Source of the DNA: Thiohalobacter sp.
Lineage (GTDB): Bacteria; Pseudomonadota; Gammaproteobacteria; DSM-19610
Assembly: GCA_027080445.1 (NCBI GenBank)
Contig: JALWRY010000172.1
Location: forward strand, 1 to 6,954
Direction: 5' to 3'
Length of the DNA stretch: 6,954 bases
Both the position numbers and the translations under genes were made by a program. Positions within the stretch are counted from its first letter, which is position 1. Each line of letters begins with the position of its first letter. Of this stretch, positions 1 through 6,300 are shown one piece after another. A model generated the notes under the pieces. It did not search any database, had not been told where the DNA came from, and worked only from the letters and a program-made list of their open reading frames with translations.

Positions 1-310
1 CGAACAGCAGGCGCGTGCCGTCGTAGGAGACCTCCACGTCCTTGACGTCCCCCATGCCGCCGGTCACCCGCGCGGTGACATTGATCTCATTGGCGTCCGG
101 CGCGGCAAGGTCACGGTAGATCAGGTCACCCCCGGGCTGGAACCCAGTGAGTTTTCGTACATCGGCCGTGTCCATTGCCGGTACCGGTTGCCGGACATAG
201 GCAATACCGAAATCCTCGACGAGCGGATCCGGGCCGCCGGACGAAGTGCCGCCGGCGCCACCGCCACAGCCACCCAGCAGCAGTACAGCAAGAAAAGCTG
301 CACTACGCAT
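1..310 (-). CDS. HzsA-related (PD40-like) lipoprotein, N-terminal part; runs off left edge
   Basis: Seen: an open frame on the minus strand from ATG at 310-308 continues to the window edge with no stop, giving 103 visible residues. It starts MRSAAFLAVLLLGGC, a short lipoprotein signal peptide with lipobox LGG-C (Cys15), followed by a Gly/Ser-rich linker to about residue 27. The mature part begins PDPLVEDFGIAYVRQPVP and ends in GDVKDVEVSYDGTRLLF (residues 87-103), which looks like the first blade of a TolB/PD40-type beta propeller. Family knowledge: this N-terminal pattern resembles proteins annotated HzsA-related (hydrazine synthase alpha middle-domain-like), found in many non-anammox bacteria. 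No haem motif falls in the visible part. A weak AAGG lies 12 nt before the ATG; a TTG three codons upstream is an alternative start. It is transcribed divergently from the cytochrome operon, suggesting shared regulation. Lipoprotein status is well supported; the family call is from recognition only. Confidence 0.68.
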   Translation of the reverse strand, partial: MRSAAFLAVLLLGGCGGGAGGTSSGGPDPLVEDFGIAYVRQPVPAMDTADVRKLTGFQPGGDLIYRDLAAPDANEINVTARVTGGMGDVKDVEVSYDGTRLLF

Positions 311-381
311 ATCTGTCAATGACCTTGGCTGTGACCAACTGGGCATCCAGTTCTCCCGGGATATTTGTAAAGCGTTTATAA

Positions 382-398
382 AGCAAGTATCAGGCCGG
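382..398 (-). promoter_or_regulatory. Candidate sigma-54 promoter for the left lipoprotein
   Basis: On the minus strand this reads CCGGCCTGATACTTGCT. Against the sigma-54 consensus YTGGCACGRNNNTTGCW it keeps the GG and GC doublets ten bases apart, the full TTGC and the final W, with three mismatches in the -24 element. The implied transcription start is about 371, giving a leader of about 60 nt before the ATG at 310. A GG-N10-GC match alone is frequent by chance, so this rests on the fuller match and the position. Confidence 0.3.
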
Positions 399-482
399 TA
401 ATGGGGAGCCTGATTAATGATGTGGTTCGAGCCGTTTTTTCAGTAAATCCGGCGCTTTTTCGCCGCATTTTGTCGTGTTGTG

Positions 483-495
483 CCGACAGTGTCGG
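483..495. promoter_or_regulatory. 13-bp perfect palindrome, candidate operator
   Basis: CCGACA-G-TGTCGG is a perfect inverted repeat with 6-bp arms around one central base, lying between the two divergent promoter candidates. The half-site CGACAGT recurs as a direct copy at 503-509. It is about 85 bp upstream of the left sigma-54-like site and about 215 bp upstream of the right one, a workable place for an activator or repressor. I cannot name the regulator. Confidence 0.3.
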
Positions 496-708
496 TTCAC
501 CACGACAGTTCACAGGTGCCGCTTCGCCCACACTATAGCCAGTCATTTGACGGACAAACTGCGATCTTCGTCACATCCCGAGGCATTGAATTCCACTCTC
601 CAAACAAAGCGTTAAATGGCTCCGGTGCAATGCCGCTAAGTGTGGACTGGTTCACGGTTCCATCGTCCCACAGGGTCTAGATTGCCACTGCAAGGGCGTT
701 GATGTGGC

Positions 709-725
709 CTGGTTCGGTAATTGCT
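709..725 (+). promoter_or_regulatory. Candidate sigma-54 promoter for the cytochrome operon
   Basis: The sequence CTGGTTCGGTAATTGCT matches the sigma-54 consensus YTGGCACGRNNNTTGCW at every defined position except two (CA to TT in the -24 element). GG and GC are exactly ten bases apart. Transcription would begin near 736, leaving a leader of about 98 nt before the ATG at 834. I found no comparably good sigma-70 promoter in this part of the intergenic region. Confidence 0.38.
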
Positions 726-820
726 AGGTCAGTCATTGCCAGGGATGCCCTGATTCATTTCGTCGGGACGGCATTCGCAGGCATTAACAGGACAACGAAC
801 GTAAAGAAAAACCAAACTTT

Positions 821-826
821 AAGGGG
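821..826 (+). promoter_or_regulatory. Ribosome binding site fixing the start of the cytochrome gene
   Basis: AAGGGG lies 7 nt before the ATG at 834. It supports that start over the upstream TTG at 699, which is in frame but has no such site and would put 45 residues unlike a signal peptide in front of the protein. Confidence 0.6.
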
Positions 827-833
827 CGTCCCA

Positions 834-2063
834 ATGTTTTCGACGTACGAACGACAACAGCTTGTGGCCTGGGGGAACGGGATGGCAGGCTGGCGCATGG
901 TTCTGGCTATGGTGGTGCTTACCGTGTTGATGGTTTCATCGGCGCTGGCGGGTGATTTGGAGCGCAAGCAGGCCAAGCGGATTCATGACCGTCTGACCGG
1001 GGTCCCACCCACGCCTGCGGTGCTGAGCGCGATGGAAGCCGAAATCGTTAGCGGTGGTGGCCCCGTCGCAGCTGCATTGCTGGCGATTGATCCCGCGCGC
1101 AACCCGCGCGCCTTTAATTTTTACAACACCACGCTGAAAAATTTCGCCACGCCCTGGACCAACGAGGCGCAATCGATTTTCGACCCGCTGAATGATTACA
1201 GTGCCACGGTGATTGGCATGATTCGCGATGAAGTACCTTTTAATACGCTCCTGTCAGCCGACATTCTTTATGTGGCGGACAGTACGCTTCCCGGTGTGGC
1301 GGCCTATTCACCGGCCAACAACACCAGTTACCAGAATCTTGAGGATCTGAGCATTGACCTGAGTGATCCGACCAAGCTGGTTCGCAAGGTGCAGTCGACG
1401 GAGAGCGGCATTCCCGCCGCCGGTGTGGCGGGGGTAATCACCACGCGTGCCGCGGCAGAGGCCTTTTTCGTCGACGGAACCAACCGTGCAATGTTCCGCT
1501 TTACCATGCTGAACCACCTTTGTAACGATATGGACCAGCTCAAGGACACCACACGACCGACAGACCGTATTCGCCAGGATGTCAGTCGCAGCCCGGGTGG
1601 CGACAGCCGCATTTTCATGAACGCCTGCGTTGGCTGCCATAGCGGCATGGACCCCATGACCCAGGCGTTTGCCTACCATGACTACGATGCCTCAACGGGA
1701 CGCATGGTCTATACCCCCGGCCAGGTGCGGCCCAAGTACCTGATCAATGCCGACAACTTCGAGTTCGGTTATGTGACACCCGATGACCACTGGGATAACT
1801 ACTGGCGTAGTGGCCAGAATGCGGCACTGGGCTGGAGCAATAGCTTGCCCGGCAGCGGCAGGGGTGCCGCATCACTCGGTCAGGAACTGGGTAACAGTAC
1901 AGCCTTCGCCAGTTGCCAGGTCAGAAAGGCCTACCGCACGGTATGCCTCAACGAGCCCAGTCAGGCGCAGATGGTCGCACTGCGGGACGTGTTGACCAAC
2001 CAGACCAACTACAACATGAAACAGGTATTCGCTGAAGCGGCTGCCCAGTGTATGGGCAACTAG
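834..2063 (+). CDS. Exported mono-haem c-type cytochrome, DUF1592/DUF1588-like
   Basis: Seen: 409 residues from ATG 834. A hydrophobic segment (about residues 22-37) ending SSALA-GD is a Sec signal peptide, so the product is periplasmic or secreted. ATG 882, giving MAGWRMVLAMVV, is an alternative start with a more canonical signal peptide. One covalent haem motif, CVGCH, lies at residues 265-269, followed by SGMDPMTQAFAYHDYDASTGR. Family knowledge: this matches the DUF1588 style C-x-x-C-H-x-x-[LM]-D-P with a downstream D-x-x-G-R. The earlier stretch around residues 120-150 (MIRDEVPFNTLLSADILYV) resembles DUF1592, so the domain order agrees with that class. Such proteins usually sit beside DUF1501 or DUF1552 Tat proteins, as here. 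Met272 and Met275 are possible distal haem ligands. It is the first gene of a three-gene operon, with 24 bp before the next start. The substrate is unknown; electron transfer is the safest inference. Confidence 0.78.
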   Translation: MFSTYERQQLVAWGNGMAGWRMVLAMVVLTVLMVSSALAGDLERKQAKRIHDRLTGVPPTPAVLSAMEAEIVSGGGPVAAALLAIDPARNPRAFNFYNTTLKNFATPWTNEAQSIFDPLNDYSATVIGMIRDEVPFNTLLSADILYVADSTLPGVAAYSPANNTSYQNLEDLSIDLSDPTKLVRKVQSTESGIPAAGVAGVITTRAAAEAFFVDGTNRAMFRFTMLNHLCNDMDQLKDTTRPTDRIRQDVSRSPGGDSRIFMNACVGCHSGMDPMTQAFAYHDYDASTGRMVYTPGQVRPKYLINADNFEFGYVTPDDHWDNYWRSGQNAALGWSNSLPGSGRGAASLGQELGNSTAFASCQVRKAYRTVCLNEPSQAQMVALRDVLTNQTNYNMKQVFAEAAAQCMGN

Positions 2064-2075
2064 GCGGCGACAGCT

Positions 2076-2081
2076 GAGGGG
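2076..2081 (+). promoter_or_regulatory. Ribosome binding site fixing the start of the LamG lipoprotein
   Basis: GAGGGG directly abuts the ATG at 2082 but lies 6 nt before the in-frame ATG at 2088. The spacing makes 2088 the likely initiator and 2082 unlikely. Confidence 0.55.
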
Positions 2082-2087
2082 ATGATT

Positions 2088-4646
2088 ATGCGCGCGTTTT
2101 TCGGAAATGTGATATGGGGCGGCGACTCAGGTCTGGCAGGGCTTTACCGCCTGGGTGCCGTATTGGCATTGTTGTTCACGCTTTCCGCCTGCGGTGGCGG
2201 GGCGGGGGCAACAGAGAATCCCCAGACGCCGAACAGTGGAACCGTCAATGCTGCCAGCTACACCGGTCCGGTTGCCCTGACGACGGATATCCGTGCATTC
2301 CAGACCAATCTGTGGGAACCCTTGCGGGCCAAAAACCGTTGCGGCGCCTGTCATGTGCCGGGCATACAGTCACCCAGCTTCGCCAGGGACGATGATGTCA
2401 ACCTGGCTTATGCCGAGGTGGGCGGGCTCGTCGATCTCAAGGTGCCCGGAAATTCACGCCTGGTGAGCAAGGTCGGTGGCGGGCATAACTGCTGGCTGAC
2501 CAGCAACGCGGCCTGCGCCACCATCATCCAGAACTATATCGAGGCCTGGGCCAATGGCGTGTCGGGCGGGCAGCGCCAGATTCAATTGACGGCGCCGGTG
2601 ATCAAGGCCCCGGGCGCGACAAAAAATTATCCGGTGTCATCGGCGGATTTTGCTAACACCGTCTGGCCTGTGCTGAGAGCCAATTGCGCGGGTTGCCATG
2701 TGGATTCATCGCCGACCCCGCAGTCACCTTTCTTCGCCAGCCCGGTGGTTGCAGATGCCTATGAGGCGGCCAAATCGAAAATGGATCTCAATACGCCCTC
2801 CAACTCCCGTTTTGTCGTGCGGCTGCGTGATGAATTCCATAATTGTTTTACCGCCAGTTGCGCCAGCGATGCCCAGGTTATGGAAGATGCTATTACAGCA
2901 TTTGCAGGGACGATTGCCCCCACCGTGATAGACCCTACACTGGTGGTCAGCAAGGCCCTGACCGTGGCGGATGGCGTGGTCGCCAGTGGCGGCAGCCGCT
3001 ATGATTCAAATGTTATTGCACTCTACGAATTCAAGTCAGGCTCCGGCAATATCGCCGTGGATTCCAGTGGCGTGGCGCCGGCCCTGAACCTGACCCTGAG
3101 CGGTAACGTCAACTGGGTTGGCGGCTGGGGCATCGAGATTGTCAACGGACGCGCACAGGGTTCGACGACGGCAAGCAAGAAGCTGAGTGACCTGATCAAG
3201 GCGACCGGCGAGTATTCAATCGAGGCCTGGGTGGCGCCGGCCAACGTGGTGCAGGAAGGTCCCGCGCGCATCGTCAGTTATTCTGCCGGCACCACGGCGC
3301 GTAATTTCACGCTTGGGCAGACGAAGTACAATTACGATTTCCTGCAGCGTTCCAGCACCACCGACGGGAATGGCAACCCGGCACTATCCACGGCGGATGC
3401 AGACCAGGACCTGCAGGCAACCCTGCAGCACGTTGTTGTTACCTTCGATCCGATCAACGGCCGGAAGATTTACGTGAACGGCGTATTTACCGGTGATGTC
3501 GATCCCGTGGCGGCGGGCAACCTGACGGATTGGGACGATACTTTTGCGCTGGTGCTTGGCAACGAGGTGTCCGGTGATCGCCAGTGGACCGGTCAGATAC
3601 GCATGCTGGCGATTCACAACCGTGCGTTGACACAGGCGCAGATCCAGCAGAACTTCGATGTGGGTGTGGGCGAGAAGTTTTTCCTGCTGTTTTCTGTCAG
3701 TGATGTGATTAATCTGCCGGACAGTTATGTGGTATTCGAGGTCAGCCAGTACGACAGCTACAGTTACCTGTTCAGCAAACCCTTCTTTATCAACCTGGAC
3801 CCGAACGTTACGCCAAACAATATTCCGCTCAAGGGTATGCGCATCGGCATCAACGGGCGGGAAGCGGCCGTCGGGCAGGCCTGGACGCATCTTGATACAG
3901 TGCTTGACGCCAGCAACTATAATCCAACGACCGGGCAGGTACTGTCGACGCGTGGCACCATCATTGCGCTGGAGAAGGGGCCGGCCCTGGATGAGTTCTT
4001 CCTGACATTCGAGCAACTCGGTACACAGACGCATGTGTTTACCGAGAATTCGCCGTCAACGCCGCCGGATCTCCCGGCGCCACCTGTCAAATCAGAAATC
4101 GGTGTACGCACGTTTGATGAAATCAATGCTTCGATGGCATCGCTGACCGGCGTTGACCCGGTGCTTGTACAGCCGAATTTCCAGAACCTGCGCCAGCAAC
4201 TGCCCGCAGTAGAGAACATGGACGGTTTCCTGTCGGCACACCAGATGGGCATCGCCCAGCTCGCCATAGAGTATTGCAGTGACCTGGTTGACGATGTGTC
4301 AAAGCGTGGCGTTTTCTTCGCCGGGTTCGATTTTAATTCGGGCGTGAGTACGGCGTTTGCCTCAGGCAATTCGACAGAGAAAAACCTGATCGTGAATGCC
4401 TTGTATGACCGGATGATTGGCCTGGCTAATGGTGGCAGTAATGATCTTGTCAACGCGCCGACACGGGAAGCGGTCAAGACCGAGCTGATCGGCTACGACC
4501 TTGCCGGTGTGCATGTGAACAGCAGCAGCCTGTATGACAGGTTGACGTCAGCCTGTCCGGCCGGTTGCGATGCCGCACGCACCCGCGCCATCGTCAAGGC
4601 AATGTGTGGATCGGTCCTGGCCAGTGCGGCGGTACTGGTTCAATAA
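2088..4646 (+). CDS. Di-haem LamG-domain lipoprotein
   Basis: Seen: 852 residues from ATG 2088. A late signal peptide ends in lipobox LSA-C (Cys35) followed by GGGAG, so it should be a lipid-anchored envelope protein. Two related cytochrome-like modules follow, at about residues 71-155 and 188-273. Each has a W-x-x-L-R lead-in, a haem motif (CGACH 85-89; CAGCH 200-204), a conserved 'N-S-R-[LF]-V' stretch, then HNC[WF] (133-136; 251-254) and one more Cys (143; 258). A LamG/concanavalin-A-like domain spans about residues 309-525 and ends in the typical GQIRMLAIHNRALTQAQIQQNF. The remaining roughly 325 residues contain an all-helical-looking part (QLPAVENMDGFLSAHQMGIA) and several Cys near the C-terminus; I do not recognise this domain. 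Inference: the LamG domain binds a glycan or protein while the haems carry electrons at the cell surface. Spacing to both operon neighbours is 19-24 bp, so co-transcription is likely. Confidence 0.8.
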   Translation: MRAFFGNVIWGGDSGLAGLYRLGAVLALLFTLSACGGGAGATENPQTPNSGTVNAASYTGPVALTTDIRAFQTNLWEPLRAKNRCGACHVPGIQSPSFARDDDVNLAYAEVGGLVDLKVPGNSRLVSKVGGGHNCWLTSNAACATIIQNYIEAWANGVSGGQRQIQLTAPVIKAPGATKNYPVSSADFANTVWPVLRANCAGCHVDSSPTPQSPFFASPVVADAYEAAKSKMDLNTPSNSRFVVRLRDEFHNCFTASCASDAQVMEDAITAFAGTIAPTVIDPTLVVSKALTVADGVVASGGSRYDSNVIALYEFKSGSGNIAVDSSGVAPALNLTLSGNVNWVGGWGIEIVNGRAQGSTTASKKLSDLIKATGEYSIEAWVAPANVVQEGPARIVSYSAGTTARNFTLGQTKYNYDFLQRSSTTDGNGNPALSTADADQDLQATLQHVVVTFDPINGRKIYVNGVFTGDVDPVAAGNLTDWDDTFALVLGNEVSGDRQWTGQIRMLAIHNRALTQAQIQQNFDVGVGEKFFLLFSVSDVINLPDSYVVFEVSQYDSYSYLFSKPFFINLDPNVTPNNIPLKGMRIGINGREAAVGQAWTHLDTVLDASNYNPTTGQVLSTRGTIIALEKGPALDEFFLTFEQLGTQTHVFTENSPSTPPDLPAPPVKSEIGVRTFDEINASMASLTGVDPVLVQPNFQNLRQQLPAVENMDGFLSAHQMGIAQLAIEYCSDLVDDVSKRGVFFAGFDFNSGVSTAFASGNSTEKNLIVNALYDRMIGLANGGSNDLVNAPTREAVKTELIGYDLAGVHVNSSSLYDRLTSACPAGCDAARTRAIVKAMCGSVLASAAVLVQ

Positions 4647-4652
4647 AGCAAC

Positions 4653-4657
4653 GGGGA
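4653..4657 (+). promoter_or_regulatory. Ribosome binding site fixing the start of the Tat protein
   Basis: GGGGA is 2 nt before the ATG at 4660 but 8 nt before the in-frame ATG at 4666, favouring 4666. The upstream in-frame ATG at 4570 lies inside the previous gene and has no such site. Confidence 0.5.
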
Positions 4658-4665
4658 AAATGAAA

Positions 4666-6270
4666 ATGGCCAAACGTACAAAAAACCTGCGTCCCGACGA
4701 ACCGCTTTACCATCAGGATCATCCTCGTCCGGTAACGCGGCGTGATTTTCTCCGCCAGGGATTTGTTTCCGGCAGCGGGCTGGTGATGGGCGGGTCGATT
4801 TTCAGCCTGTTCAGCAACCCGCGCGCCGCGCAGGCGGCATTGTCTCCGGACCTCACGAGTCTGGCCAGTAGTATTGGTTGTTCGCTTGGCGGTGCAGGCG
4901 CGGGCAAGATCCCGTTTATCTGTTTTGACCTGGCGGGTGGCGCCAATATTTCCGGTTCCAACGTGCTGGTGGGGCGGAACACGCAACTCGACGTATTGAG
5001 TACGGCAGGTTACAGCAAGCTGGGTCTGCCGGGCGACATGATTCCCGGCGGTATGGAAACGACACCAACGGCCACCAGTAATGGTGATTTCACCGATACC
5101 ACTTTTGGTCTGGCGTTCCATTCCGACAGTGCCTTTCTGCGCGGCATTCTTGAGCGTGCCGGGACACGGGGCCCCAATATTAATGGTTGTGTCATTCCGG
5201 CACGTTCCGATAACGATACCGGCAACAACCCGCATAACCCCATGTACGGCATCGCCGCGGCCGGCGCCGTCGGCGGGGTGGTTACCCTGATCGGTTCGCG
5301 CAACTCGGATTCCGGCGGCAACTCCATGGCGCCGGCAACCATGATCAATACAGAAATCCGCCCGACCAAGGTGGACCGACCCAGCGATGTGACCGGTATG
5401 GTGGATACCGGCAACCTGACGGGCATACTCAGTGACCCGGCTGATGTGGTCGCCGTGATGGAATCGGTCGCACGGATCAGTAATGGCAAGCTGGGTAGTG
5501 TGAATACAGGGCTGTCGGCAACCATCAACACCGGGGCTGATGCCGTGGTCAAGGACCTCATGCGTTGTGGTTATCTGAAGGCCGCCGATATCGCCGACCG
5601 CTTCGCCGGGGTGAACATTGACCCTGCCAGTGATGGTGATATCGTCGATGGCGTTGATCCGGCCAATCCTGCGCAGGGTATTTTTACCCAGGCAGAATTC
5701 AATGGTGACAGCGAGTTCCGTAAAACCGCTTCGGTCATGAAAATGGTAATCGATGGACACGCCGGCGCCGGAACCATTGCTATGGGGGGTTATGACTACC
5801 ACACCGGTGACCGCAGTACCGGCGAATTGCGCGACCTGCGCGCCGGGCGCTGCATGGGCGCCTGCCTGGAGTATGCCGCACGACGTGGCGTTCCATTGAT
5901 GCTGTATGTCTTCAGCGACGGGTCACTGGCCAGCAACGGCACGGTAGACAACAGCACCGATGGTCGTGGCAAAGGGGTATGGACCGGCGATAATTCCTCG
6001 ACCGCTTCATCCTTCTTCCTGGTCTATAGTCCGAATGGCCCGATCACGGCATTACAGCAACAAATCGGCTACTTCCGCGCCGACGGTTCGGTCGAGACCT
6101 CATCGAGCCCGGCGGCGAACAACGTCAACCTGCTGGTCGAGACCGTGATCCTCAACTACATGTCCCTGAACGGGGATCGCGCCAATTTCCAGAACCTGTT
6201 CACCGGCTTCGGCAACCCCCCAAGCGCAGCCTTCCTCGACTCCCTGACCGCATTCGGCCCCCTGCCCTGA
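4666..6270 (+). CDS. Tat-exported DUF1501-like protein
   Basis: Seen: 534 residues from ATG 4666 (two more if ATG 4660 is used). A twin-arginine signal TRRDFLRQGF (residues 24-33) is followed by a mild hydrophobic stretch and a cleavage site near AQA-A (about 57), so the protein is exported folded. The first core strand reads IPFICFDLAGGAN (82-94), the position of the F-L-x-G-G motif of DUF1501 (PF07394). Later come GGYDYHTGDR (374-383), VFSDGSLASNG (about 415-424) and KGVWTGDNSS (436-445), which line up with the Y-D-T-H, S-[DE]-F-G-R and D-H-G-W-G regions of that family. Family knowledge: DUF1501 belongs to the alkaline-phosphatase-like superfamily and is often paired with DUF1592/DUF1588-type or planctomycete-type cytochromes. 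Several expected metal or catalytic positions look altered, so it may be non-hydrolytic. Similar proteins are sometimes mislabelled as secretion-pathway proteins. Its stop codon lies at the edge of the terminal repeat, and comF converges 11 bp away. Confidence 0.75.
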   Translation: MAKRTKNLRPDEPLYHQDHPRPVTRRDFLRQGFVSGSGLVMGGSIFSLFSNPRAAQAALSPDLTSLASSIGCSLGGAGAGKIPFICFDLAGGANISGSNVLVGRNTQLDVLSTAGYSKLGLPGDMIPGGMETTPTATSNGDFTDTTFGLAFHSDSAFLRGILERAGTRGPNINGCVIPARSDNDTGNNPHNPMYGIAAAGAVGGVVTLIGSRNSDSGGNSMAPATMINTEIRPTKVDRPSDVTGMVDTGNLTGILSDPADVVAVMESVARISNGKLGSVNTGLSATINTGADAVVKDLMRCGYLKAADIADRFAGVNIDPASDGDIVDGVDPANPAQGIFTQAEFNGDSEFRKTASVMKMVIDGHAGAGTIAMGGYDYHTGDRSTGELRDLRAGRCMGACLEYAARRGVPLMLYVFSDGSLASNGTVDNSTDGRGKGVWTGDNSSTASSFFLVYSPNGPITALQQQIGYFRADGSVETSSSPAANNVNLLVETVILNYMSLNGDRANFQNLFTGFGNPPSAAFLDSLTAFGPLP

Positions 6271-6300
6271 ATTTAAAGGGGTCAGAATTTAAAGGGGTCA
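6269..6300 (+). repeat. Tandem 16-bp direct repeat
   Basis: GAATTTAAAGGGGTCA occurs twice back to back, at 6269-6284 and 6285-6300, and both copies are followed by G. The first copy starts on the second base of the upstream gene's TGA stop codon and contains the comF stop codon (TCA at 6282-6284 on this strand). The second copy forms the outer part of the adjacent inverted repeat. Confidence 0.9.

Larger units (their letters stand above)
311..833. other. Divergent intergenic control region
   Basis: This 523-bp stretch separates the minus-strand lipoprotein from the plus-strand operon, and I see no convincing gene in it. It holds a sigma-54-like site facing left (382-398), a small GC hairpin with a T-rich loop (CGGCG 450-454 / CGCCG 461-465), a 13-bp perfect palindrome (483-495), and a sigma-54-like site facing right (709-725). 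It also has a short hairpin CAGGG-atg-CCCTG (740-752) and an inverted pair GGGACG 765-770 / CGTCCC 827-832 beside the ribosome binding site of the first operon gene. An AT-rich TTATAA block at 375-380 could be a sigma-70 -10 for the left gene, but no good -35 goes with it. The short open frames here (for example 480-680 plus) have no ribosome binding site and no recognisable protein. Confidence 0.6.

Noticed and set aside
121..303. 60-codon minus-strand frame beginning MQLFLLYCCW
   Set aside because: It overlaps the lipoprotein start in another frame and ends early. The neighbouring frame from 310 gives a proper lipobox signal peptide and stays open to the window edge.
450..465. CGGCG-CTTTTT-CGCCG hairpin as a terminator
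   Set aside because: The stem is only 5 bp, the T run is in the loop and not after it, and no gene ends nearby on either strand.
582..634. GGCATTG / CAATGCC inverted repeat in the intergenic region
   Set aside because: The 7-bp arms are separated by 39 bases with no extension, expected by chance in a region this size.
480..680. 66-codon plus-strand frame in the intergenic region
   Set aside because: No ATG start or ribosome binding site, no recognisable protein pattern, and it contains the palindrome and other non-coding signals.
699..833. 45-residue N-terminal extension of the cytochrome from TTG 699
   Set aside because: There is no ribosome binding site, it overlaps the sigma-54-like promoter, and the ATG at 834 has AAGGGG at the right distance and precedes the signal peptide.
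3384..4034. 216-codon minus-strand open frame opposite the LamG gene
   Set aside because: It is antisense to well-supported LamG coding sequence, with no ribosome binding site and no family resemblance.
4594..5802. 402-codon minus-strand open frame opposite the Tat gene
   Set aside because: Its His/Thr/Gly/Arg-heavy composition is typical of the reverse of GC-rich coding DNA, no domain is visible, and the plus strand has clear Tat and DUF1501-like features.
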